Below, in pieces: positions 1 to 5,096 of a DNA stretch of 6,387 nucleotides (positions are counted from its first letter, which is position 1; every line of letters starts with the position of its first letter). Where the stretch lies: assembly GCA_017940705.1 (NCBI GenBank), contig JAGAYB010000060.1, forward strand, positions 1-6,387, in the 5' to 3' direction. A program made the translations under genes and the position numbers. Source of the DNA: Selenomonas sp. GTDB lineage: Bacteria; Bacillota_C; Negativicutes; Selenomonadales; Selenomonadaceae. The notes below the pieces were generated by a model. The model was not told the DNA's origin, ran no database searches, and saw only the letters and a program-made list of their open reading frames with translations.

Positions 1-60
1 AACAAAAAAATCAAGTCCTTTCCTTATAAGACCATGAAAAATATATGAATAAGATACTTC

Positions 61-90
61 ATTATATAAGCAGGTACTAAATATTGTCAA
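61..90 (-). promoter_or_regulatory. Promoter firing off the left edge
   Basis: On the minus strand a perfect -35 TTGACA (plus positions 85-90) is followed after 18 bp by a perfect -10 TATAAT (61-66). Transcription would start near position 54 and run out of the window to the left. A Shine-Dalgarno-like AAGGA (21-25) lies 6 nt before a possible TTG start (12-14), so a minus-strand gene may begin there with only four codons visible. The true start could instead be beyond the edge. No second good promoter was found in this gap. Confidence 0.55.
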
Positions 91-136
91 TGGGGGAATG
101 AAAGAAATACCAGCACAATTACGGCAAGATAAAAAG

Positions 137-218
137 CACCGGGCAGTGGATAATTATTCCTGCGCTAGTACGCGCGGGGCGCGTAAAATGCTTAGGAACA
201 ATTATCCACTGCCCGGTG
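137..218. repeat. Long inverted repeat / terminator-like hairpin after niaP
   Basis: Arms 137-161 and 194-218 are complementary at 24 of 25 positions; the exception is A156 opposite C199, which is a G-U pair in a minus-strand transcript. Inside is a second perfect 7-bp stem (169-175/179-185) with a GGG loop. Read on the minus strand, the direction of niaP transcription, the hairpin is followed at once by a CTTTTT tract (131-136), so it could end the niaP transcript. The left arm exists once; its partner is repeated at 273-297, which could compete for pairing. It could also be a MITE-like palindrome, but no target-site duplication is convincing. Confidence 0.75.
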
Positions 219-398
219 AAGCTAATGCGTACTTAGCCCTGCGCTAGTACGCGCGGGGCGCGTAAAACGCTTAGGAACAATTATCCACTGCCCGGTGAAG
301 CTGATGTGTGCTTAGCCCTACGCTGGTATGCGTGGGGCGTGTAAAACGCTTAGGAACTAGTATCCTCTGTCCGATGAAGTTGATGTGTGCTTATTTTT
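162..398. repeat. Three tandem 79-bp repeats
   Basis: Units are 162-240, 241-319 and 320-398, all exactly 79 bp apart with no spacer. Units 1 and 2 are nearly identical, differing at a handful of positions. Unit 3 is clearly diverged, mostly by transitions plus a short changed block around 355-376. Each unit has a GC-rich stem of 7 bp around a GGG loop (169-185, 248-264, 327-343), a TAGGAAC block, and in units 1 and 2 the arm sequence that pairs with 137-161. The last unit ends within the niaP stop codon (397-399), so the array is wholly non-coding and forms the 3' flank of niaP. I see no plausible ORF in it. Function unknown. Confidence 0.85.
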
Positions 399-1743
399 AT
401 CCTTCGAGAACGGTTTCCAGTTCTTCTAGGGTTTTCTGTTTGCTTTCTTTGCCCAGCAGGATGACTACGGCGGAAATGATGACGAAGACGGAGGCGAACA
501 TCAGAAAGATGGTGTTCATGCCAAAGGAACTTCCCAGCATGACGCCGACGAGCATGGGAGCCAGCATGCCGCCGATGCGGCCAAAGCCTGCTGCCCAGCC
601 GCTGCCCAAAGCACGGATATGGGTGGGGTACTGCTCTGGGGTGTAGGTGTAGATAACGCCCCAGGCGCCAAGGTTGAAGAAGCTCATGGCTGCGCCCCAG
701 GCCAGCAGCGTTTCTGCGGTGGCGGCATTGCCGAAGAAGAAACTGCAAATGCCGGACATGAGCAGGAACAGGGACAGGGTATACTTACGGCCGATGACAT
801 CCACCAGCCACGCGGCGGCATAGTAGCCGGGGAGCTGAGCCAGTGTCATAATCAGCACGTATTCAAAGGTCTTGACCACAGCAAAGCCCTGAGCGTAGAC
901 GATAGACGGCAGCCACATGAAGATGCCGTAGTAGCTGAAAACAATGCCAAACCATGCCAGCCAGAGCATAGCGGTACGGGTGCGGAAAGCCTTGCCCCAC
1001 AGCGTAGTGAAATGCGGCTTTTTTTCCGCTTCCTGACTTGTCAAAACTGACATGTCAGTTTCCGTGTCAAAGGGCTGACTTTTGACACCCAACTTAGCTT
1101 CCAGATTGAGGATTACCTGCTGTGCCTCGTCAATACGGTTTTTCGTCAGCAGGTAGCGGATGGATTCCGGCATGTGCAGGCGAATTAAAAAGACGTACAG
1201 GGCAGGCAGGGTACCGATGACGAAAGCAATCTGCCAGCCGAATACAGGAATCACCAGATAAGAAATGCAGGCGGCTGCCAGCCAGCCCACGCCCCAGAAA
1301 CTTTCCAGCAGGACGATAAAACGGCCGCGCAGATGTGAGGGCGCATATTCACTCATGAGCGTGGCGGCTACCGGCAGTTCACCGCCCAGACCAAAGCCTA
1401 CCAAAAAGCGGAAGACCAGCAGGGACTCATAGCTCCATGCCAGAGCGCACATACCTGTGGACAGGCTGTAAAGCAGCACCGTGATGGAAAAAACTTTTTT
1501 GCGGCCGATGCGGTCGGCCAAGGTTCCTGCAAGTACCGCGCCCAGTGCCATGCCGATAAGGCCGATGGAGCCAATCCAGCCGACCTGCGCCGGTGACAGA
1601 CTCCACTCCTTGGCCAGCACCGGCAGGACAAAAGCGATAAGCCCTGTATCCATAGAATCAAACAGCCAGCCCAGCCCCGTAAGGACGAGCAGCTTGTAGT
1701 GAAAGGAACCCACAGGCAGGGATTCCAGCCGCTGTAAAATCAT
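397..1743 (-). CDS. niaP: Niacin permease, MFS family
   Basis: This 448-residue, 12-TM major facilitator protein in the inner membrane very likely imports nicotinate (possibly nicotinamide) for NAD salvage. It resembles Bacillus subtilis NiaP (YceI) along its length as I remember that sequence: the N-terminal GLGWLFDSMDTG (23-34), RFLVGFGLGGELP (112-124), LLESFWGVGWLAA (145-157), FSYYGIFMWLPS (269-280) and NLGAWGVIYTYTPEQYP (357-373). General MFS signatures are DRIGRKK (77-83) in the loop between TM2 and TM3, its second-half counterpart DVIGRK (315-320), and PESIRYL (192-198). A hydrophilic central loop (about 199-255) separates the two six-helix halves. The ATG has AGAGG 8 nt upstream. The upstream region carries a consensus-like promoter overlapped by NiaR-type operator candidates, which supports the substrate. 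Length is normal. Other MFS organic-acid porters are the alternative. Confidence 0.88.
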   Translation of the reverse strand: MILQRLESLPVGSFHYKLLVLTGLGWLFDSMDTGLIAFVLPVLAKEWSLSPAQVGWIGSIGLIGMALGAVLAGTLADRIGRKKVFSITVLLYSLSTGMCALAWSYESLLVFRFLVGFGLGGELPVAATLMSEYAPSHLRGRFIVLLESFWGVGWLAAACISYLVIPVFGWQIAFVIGTLPALYVFLIRLHMPESIRYLLTKNRIDEAQQVILNLEAKLGVKSQPFDTETDMSVLTSQEAEKKPHFTTLWGKAFRTRTAMLWLAWFGIVFSYYGIFMWLPSIVYAQGFAVVKTFEYVLIMTLAQLPGYYAAAWLVDVIGRKYTLSLFLLMSGICSFFFGNAATAETLLAWGAAMSFFNLGAWGVIYTYTPEQYPTHIRALGSGWAAGFGRIGGMLAPMLVGVMLGSSFGMNTIFLMFASVFVIISAVVILLGKESKQKTLEELETVLEG

Positions 1744-1751
1744 TTGCTTAA

Positions 1752-1756
1752 CCTCT
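1752..1756 (-). promoter_or_regulatory. niaP ribosome binding site
   Basis: The minus strand reads AGAGG followed by 8 nt and the ATG at 1743, a normal spacing that supports this start codon. Confidence 0.6.
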
Positions 1757-1766
1757 TTTCAAAAAA

Positions 1767-1785
1767 TGCGACAGCTGTCATGACA
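1767..1785. promoter_or_regulatory. Distal NiaR-type operator candidate
   Basis: The 19-mer TGCGACAGCTGTCATGACA contains the palindromic core TGTC-AT-GACA. It matches the site at 1814-1832 at 17 of 19 positions in inverted orientation. It lies about 12-30 bp downstream of the predicted niaP transcription start, where a bound repressor could block elongation or help loop to the promoter site; core centres are 38 bp apart. Confidence 0.55.
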
Positions 1786-1804
1786 ATGAAAAATAACAAT
1801 TTGC

Positions 1805-1833
1805 ATTATACACTGTCTTGACACCTGTCGCAA
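1805..1833 (-). promoter_or_regulatory. niaP promoter
   Basis: On the minus strand -35 TTGCGA (1828-1833), a 17-bp spacer and a perfect -10 TATAAT (1805-1810). The predicted start is near 1798, giving a leader of roughly 55 nt. The operator at 1814-1832 fills the spacer and most of the -35, the classical position for repression. Confidence 0.7.
1814..1832. promoter_or_regulatory. Proximal NiaR-type operator candidate in niaP promoter
   Basis: TGTCTTGACACCTGTCGCA contains the palindromic core TGTC-TT-GACA and is the inverted near-copy of 1767-1785. NiaR (YrxA) is a nicotinate-responsive repressor of NAD-synthesis and niacin-uptake genes in Firmicutes, and I recall a TGTCTTGACA-like core for it. 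The assignment rests on this resemblance plus the downstream gene; no niaR gene is in the window. Confidence 0.6.
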
Positions 1834-1881
1834 GTCTTGTGTGAAAAAATTCTGCCGTGGATGATTTTTGGCGAGGGAAAT

Positions 1882-1889
1882 GCTATAAT
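1882..1889 (+). promoter_or_regulatory. Extended -10 promoter of the SGNH hydrolase gene
   Basis: TATAAT at 1884-1889 is preceded by TGC, a perfect extended -10 element. No good -35 lies 16-18 bp upstream, as is usual for this class. The leader would be about 30 nt. It is back-to-back with the niaP promoter, roughly 50 bp away. Confidence 0.55.
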
Positions 1890-1909
1890 ATTGTGGTATT
1901 AAATTTATT

Positions 1910-1915
1910 AAGGAG
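1910..1915 (+). promoter_or_regulatory. Ribosome binding site of the SGNH gene
   Basis: AAGGAG sits 11 nt before the ATG at 1927. The spacing is slightly long, but no closer in-frame start exists. Confidence 0.6.
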
Positions 1916-1926
1916 TTATTTAGTAT

Positions 1927-3312
1927 ATGCGTGAAATAAAGGAATGGCTGCTGGCTGGCGGTATCACGCTGGCGGCCGGCCTGATGATGAATATGAACGT
2001 GACCTGTGCCGCTGCTGCAAACAGTGATGCGGTGCGGATAAAATTCGGGCAGCCGTCAGCAACAACGGCTGGCGCAAAGAAGCCAGCTGTACCTGCCGGC
2101 ACCGGCACGGAGAAGGCGATGGGCAAAATAAGAAATGTCCAGCTTACATGGAAGGAAATTCCCAGCGCTGTCCGCTATCAGGTAGTGATATTAAAGTCAG
2201 CTGATGATAACAATAAGAATATCGCCCTGACTTATGATTATGTGTATACCAACGGTCTTACCGTTGACCTTCATGATTTCGGCCCGGAGGCGCGTAATTT
2301 TTACTGGAAGGTTTGTCCACTGGACTACAACGGCCGGGCGGTGGGGAATCATCACTTCTCCAAGCCGCGACCCATTACCGATGGCAGGATAAACGCTGCT
2401 GCCCCCAAACCAACCACCCAGTTTGACAGGATGGATTATTTTCCGCTTTACCCCGTGTTTTCATGGGTGCCCTTTGGCAAGGCCAAGCAGCATGAGGTAC
2501 AGGTATATCAGGTGACGGGACAGGGAGAAAAGCTCCTGCGCACCTTGCAGGGCGGTGAGTACGATGTTTATGAGGACGGCGGCTACACCATGCCGGGAAA
2601 ATATTTCTGGCGTGTCCGTGCCTTGAACAAAGACGGCAGTCCTTTGGGAGACTGGTCAGAGAGAAGTTATTTCACCATCAGGGCGGAAAAAACGCCCGTA
2701 GCCGCGCTGGGCGACAGCATTACCCATGGCGGCGGCGCCATGTCCGTGTCGCCGGGATATCTTCTGTACGATTGGGAATCCTATTGTCAGGTGCCTGTGA
2801 AAAATCTTGGCTATAGCGGCAACACCACCGAAGCCATGCTGGAACGTTTTGAACGGGACGTACTGCCCTTTTCGCCAAGGGTGCTGATTGTGATGGGGGG
2901 CGTCAATGACTATCGTCTGGGCACACTGGGCTGGCAGACGGTACAAAATCTGCAGGCCATCAAGGAAAAGTGTGAGGCTTACGGGATTATTGTAGTATTT
3001 TTGACAGTGACACCTGTCAACTCGCCATTGATGGTCAGCAGGGCGCATATTGACCAGCCGCCTTACGACTGGCAGGTACATCAGAAATACATCAATGACT
3101 GGGTGAAGCAGCAGCCTTATCATCTGGATATTGCCACAGCTTTGACCGACAGCATGGGGAATCTGCGTGATACCTATACGACGGACGGCCTGCATCCCGA
3201 TTACTACGGCAAGAAATACATCGGCGAACAGGTGGGACGTTACCTGAAGGCTCACTTTGCCTGGGTAACGGACAAGCTAGTGAAAAAGCCCATTCCCACT
3301 TACAATGACTGA
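1927..3312 (+). CDS. Secreted SGNH/GDSL hydrolase with two Fn3-like modules
   Basis: This 461-residue exported protein starts with a Sec signal peptide (hydrophobic 8-24, likely cleaved after the alanines near 28-31) and a short Ala/Pro/Thr-rich linker (about 42-62). Two Fn3-like beta modules follow, about 67-150 and 165-252. Each ends in the same type of strand, FYWKVCPLDYNG (125-136) and YFWRVRALNKDG (226-237), suggesting duplication. The C-terminal SGNH domain (about 256-445) has all four blocks: GDS with nucleophile Ser264, the block II glycine (Gly295), GVND (325-328) with the oxyanion Asn327, and DGLH with Asp420 and His423. The fold is known for ester hydrolysis (lipase, acyl-thioesterase, carbohydrate or peptidoglycan O-acetylesterase). 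The substrate cannot be read from sequence; the modules suggest a cell-surface polymer. It ends before a 107-bp gap without a clear terminator, so a link to the next gene is possible. Confidence 0.87.
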   Translation: MREIKEWLLAGGITLAAGLMMNMNVTCAAAANSDAVRIKFGQPSATTAGAKKPAVPAGTGTEKAMGKIRNVQLTWKEIPSAVRYQVVILKSADDNNKNIALTYDYVYTNGLTVDLHDFGPEARNFYWKVCPLDYNGRAVGNHHFSKPRPITDGRINAAAPKPTTQFDRMDYFPLYPVFSWVPFGKAKQHEVQVYQVTGQGEKLLRTLQGGEYDVYEDGGYTMPGKYFWRVRALNKDGSPLGDWSERSYFTIRAEKTPVAALGDSITHGGGAMSVSPGYLLYDWESYCQVPVKNLGYSGNTTEAMLERFERDVLPFSPRVLIVMGGVNDYRLGTLGWQTVQNLQAIKEKCEAYGIIVVFLTVTPVNSPLMVSRAHIDQPPYDWQVHQKYINDWVKQQPYHLDIATALTDSMGNLRDTYTTDGLHPDYYGKKYIGEQVGRYLKAHFAWVTDKLVKKPIPTYND

Positions 3313-3378
3313 AAGCATTTTTTGCATTTTTAACCCAGTTATAATGACAACGGCCACATTTTGCTTTAAAATATAAAG

Positions 3379-3384
3379 TATAAT
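3379..3384 (+). promoter_or_regulatory. Possible -10 element before the TPR gene
   Basis: A perfect TATAAT lies 35 bp before the start codon of the next gene, but no recognisable -35 or TG extension accompanies it. The rest of the 3313-3419 gap is AT-rich and shows no good hairpin. Confidence 0.35.
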
Positions 3385-3419
3385 AGGAAATGATATGAAC
3401 TAAGGGGAAGGTGGAAGTT

Positions 3420-4451
3420 ATGAGAAAGATTTTGGGATGCCTGCTTGTAATTTCCTGCCTGCTGTCTGGTATATGTATGGCTGCCCCCCAACAGATAACC
3501 GCTACCGGTATATATGTCATGGGAGAAAATGACTCGCCGAAAATTGCCAAAGACGCAGCCAGGCAGGAGGCCATGCGTTCGGCTGTAGAAAAAGCCGGGG
3601 TCTATGTGGAAAGCTATTCCCGGACACAGAATATGCAGCTGACAGCTGACGATATCAAAGTCATTTCCGGCGCGGTGCTCAAGGTCACACACGAGCAGGC
3701 GGTGCCGGAACTTTCTGCAGGAGTATGGAAATACACGGTCAGTCTGACCTGTGAGGTGGACACGGATAAAATCGACCTGCAGGCTATGATGGAAAAGCGC
3801 AAGGAACTGGAAAAGCTCCAGCAGGAACGCGACGCATTAAAAAAGCAAAACGAGGAACTGCTGGAAAAGTATCGGACAGCGCAGGGGCAGGAAAAAAAGG
3901 ACATTGGTAAAGAGCTGGAATCCCAGTACTCTTTGCAGGATGTATTTGACAGATGTGCTACCTACATTCAGCAGGGTGAACAGCGGCGCGCCATATATGA
4001 ACTGAACAAGGTCATCGAGGATAAAAAGGTCAAGGACAGTCCCAGAGCCTATGCGTACTATCTGCGCGGCCGCGCCTACTACGAGCGCAACATGGACACC
4101 GAAGCGCTGGAGGACTTTGACGCAGCCAGCGCCACGCCCCATAACGATAATATCTACCCCGTCTGGCGTGCCTGCTACTATCGGGGGCTTATATACTCTG
4201 ACAGAGAGCAATGGGCTATTGCCTATGAGGAATTAAAAAAGGCATGGGAATCATCGGGACGGCAGGACGCCGAGATAGAAGCTGCCATGCAGCGCGCCAA
4301 ACGGCATGTCTATCCGGCTTCCAGACGTGAAGAAAGGCGGCATGAACCTCCCGGAAGACAGCAACGTCCCGGCGGCAGCGGTGACGCCATAAATTGGGAA
4401 AAGGTGGTTTCCGATGTGTTAATAGGGGTCCTGCGTCAGGGCGGTTTGTAA
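3420..4451 (+). CDS. Exported FlgT-N-like, coiled-coil and TPR protein
   Basis: A 343-residue envelope protein of unknown role. Residues 1-21 are a Sec signal peptide, probably cut at the C-M-A/A-P junction. Residues 25-118 (ITATGIYVMG to TCEVDTDKID) resemble the N-terminal domain of the flagellar assembly protein FlgT and related LPP20-type lipoproteins: a beta strand, then the A-R-x-E-A-x-R helix (47-60), then a strand pair. Residues 122-168 are charged heptad-rich coiled coil. Two or three TPR-like helical repeats follow (about 171-295), with YYLRGRAYYERN (213-224) and CYYRGLIYSDRE (252-263) as repeat cores. An Arg/Pro-rich linker (298-320) precedes a short C-terminal helix. I prefer ATG 3420 over the in-frame GTG at 3411, because AAGGTGG (3408-3414) is well placed only for the ATG. 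A lipobox reading (VISC, Cys13) is less likely. No flagellar gene is nearby, so a general envelope scaffold role is equally possible. Confidence 0.75.
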   Translation: MRKILGCLLVISCLLSGICMAAPQQITATGIYVMGENDSPKIAKDAARQEAMRSAVEKAGVYVESYSRTQNMQLTADDIKVISGAVLKVTHEQAVPELSAGVWKYTVSLTCEVDTDKIDLQAMMEKRKELEKLQQERDALKKQNEELLEKYRTAQGQEKKDIGKELESQYSLQDVFDRCATYIQQGEQRRAIYELNKVIEDKKVKDSPRAYAYYLRGRAYYERNMDTEALEDFDAASATPHNDNIYPVWRACYYRGLIYSDREQWAIAYEELKKAWESSGRQDAEIEAAMQRAKRHVYPASRREERRHEPPGRQQRPGGSGDAINWEKVVSDVLIGVLRQGGL

Positions 4452-4470
4452 GGTTTTTTTGCAAAAAGTA

Positions 4471-4499
4471 TTGACAACAGCGCACCTTATCCGTATAAT
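4471..4499 (+). promoter_or_regulatory. Consensus promoter of the tRNA operon
   Basis: Perfect -35 TTGACA (4471-4476), 17-bp spacer, perfect -10 TATAAT (4494-4499). Transcription would begin near 4506, about 23 nt before tRNA-Asp. This is the strongest promoter in the window, as expected for stable RNA. Confidence 0.85.
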
Positions 4500-4528
4500 A
4501 ATGTCTTGTGAGTGACAAACTCGCGAAT

Positions 4529-4605
4529 GGCCCGGTAGTTTAGTTGGTTAGAATGCCGCCCTGTCACGGCGGAGGTCAGGGGTTCAAGTCCCCTTCGGGT
4601 CGCCA
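4529..4605 (+). tRNA. tRNA-Asp (anticodon GUC)
   Basis: All arms are visible. The acceptor stem 4529-4535/4595-4601 has two G-U pairs, discriminator G4602 and an encoded CCA (4603-4605). The anticodon stem is CCGCC/GGCGG around the loop CTGTCAC with GTC at 4563-4565. The TTCAAGT T-loop is present. It is the first of two tRNAs in one transcript. Confidence 0.97.
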
Positions 4606-4608
4606 GTT

Positions 4609-4684
4609 GCCTTTGTAGCTCAGTTGGTAGAGCAGGGGACTGAAAATCCCCGTGTCAGTGGTTCGATTCCGCTCGAAGGCACCA
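4609..4684 (+). tRNA. tRNA-Phe (anticodon GAA)
   Basis: The acceptor stem 4609-4615/4674-4680 contains one U-G pair; the discriminator is A4681 and CCA is encoded (4682-4684). The anticodon stem 4635-4639/4647-4651 encloses CTGAAAA with GAA at 4642-4644. The T-loop TTCGATT is standard. Only 3 nt separate it from tRNA-Asp, so both are cut from one precursor. Confidence 0.97.
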
Positions 4685-4694
4685 CTAAAAAATC

Positions 4695-4739
4695 AAATCC
4701 TTGTCTTAGCCAATGCTTTGACAAGGATTTTTTGTTTTG
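4695..4739. terminator. Strong, probably bidirectional terminator
   Basis: A perfect 11-bp stem (4695-4705/4720-4730) has a 14-nt loop that can itself pair AGC/GCT. On the plus strand it runs into a T-rich tract (4728-4738), ending the tRNA transcript. On the minus strand it is followed by TTTGATTTTTTAG (4683-4697), so it can also end the convergent 72-aa gene. Confidence 0.88.
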
Positions 4740-4748
4740 CCATAAATA

Positions 4749-4967
4749 TTATCTGGCACGGAAATCAATATAGAGGATTTCCGCTACGTTAAACAGCAGC
4801 AGTCCCTTCTTGGTGAAGAAGGAAAAAGAATCAATGTTTTGAAGCTGGAAGGAACTCAAATCGTTGCTCTGCAGAAACTTCTGTCCGTCTTTGTCGGTAT
4901 AGCGAATGGTCAAAATATCATCAACAGAGACGGAAGAACCGCCCTTCCAATGCACAACTGCTCTCAT
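4749..4967 (-). CDS. Small conserved-looking protein of unknown function
   Basis: A 72-residue protein I do not recognise. It starts MRAVVHWKGGSS, continues with alternating hydrophobic and polar stretches suggestive of a small beta-rich domain (VDDILTIRY 15-23, SFSFFTKKGLLLFNV 47-61, EILYIDF 63-69), and has no signal peptide, cysteine or membrane helix. The ATG is supported by a GGGGTG Shine-Dalgarno (plus 4974-4979) 6-7 nt upstream. It lies alone, convergent to the tRNA operon and sharing its terminator, and divergent from the TMEM165-family gene. A real gene is favoured by the ribosome site, the shared terminator and the otherwise empty stretch; length alone would not be enough. Confidence 0.65.
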   Translation of the reverse strand: MRAVVHWKGGSSVSVDDILTIRYTDKDGQKFLQSNDLSSFQLQNIDSFSFFTKKGLLLFNVAEILYIDFRAR

Positions 4968-5044
4968 GGTATCACCCCTAACGTAGTAAATATATTCGAC
5001 GCAGAAAGAAATTTTCCTGCTTGGGTGGCGGCAGGGACAGGCTG

Positions 5045-5053
5045 TGCTATACT
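5045..5053 (+). promoter_or_regulatory. Extended -10 promoter of the TMEM165-family gene
   Basis: TGCTATACT gives an extended -10 without a clear -35. The predicted leader is only about 37 nt. It sits in the divergent gap 4968-5096 shared with the 72-aa gene, for which I could not find a convincing promoter. Confidence 0.5.
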
Positions 5054-5083
5054 GAAAAGGGCAGAAATTATGTGTGTAAATTT

Positions 5084-5088
5084 AGGAG
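5084..5088 (+). promoter_or_regulatory. Ribosome binding site of the TMEM165-family gene
   Basis: AGGAG lies 8 nt before the ATG at 5097, fixing the start. Confidence 0.7.
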
Positions 5089-5096
5089 TGTAATAG

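Noticed and set aside
162..398. CRISPR array or integron attC sites
   Set aside because: The repeats are 79 bp, directly adjacent and have no unique spacers; no integrase, cas gene or attC core sites are present.
308..1050. Plus-strand and other-frame ORFs overlapping niaP (308-646, 619-1050, 1481-1699, and minus 350-748, 1398-1661)
   Set aside because: They lie over the strongly supported niaP frame, have low-complexity or odd composition and no ribosome sites.
3001..3020. Inverted repeat TTGACAG/CTGTCAA with a GACACCTGTC word like the niaP operator, inside the SGNH gene
   Set aside because: It encodes the conserved F-L-T-V-T-P strand of the SGNH fold and is far from any start; probably chance.
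2656..3255. Minus-strand ORF of 199 codons inside the SGNH gene
   Set aside because: It is opposite the catalytic domain whose motifs are all intact; its translation is His/Gln/Arg-rich and resembles no protein.
3411..3422. GTG 3411 as start of the TPR gene
   Set aside because: The Shine-Dalgarno AAGGTGG overlaps it; ATG 3420 has correct spacing and gives a clean signal peptide.
4609..4760. Integration (att) site at the tRNA-Phe 3' end
   Set aside because: There is no integrase gene and no repeated tRNA 3' fragment in the window.
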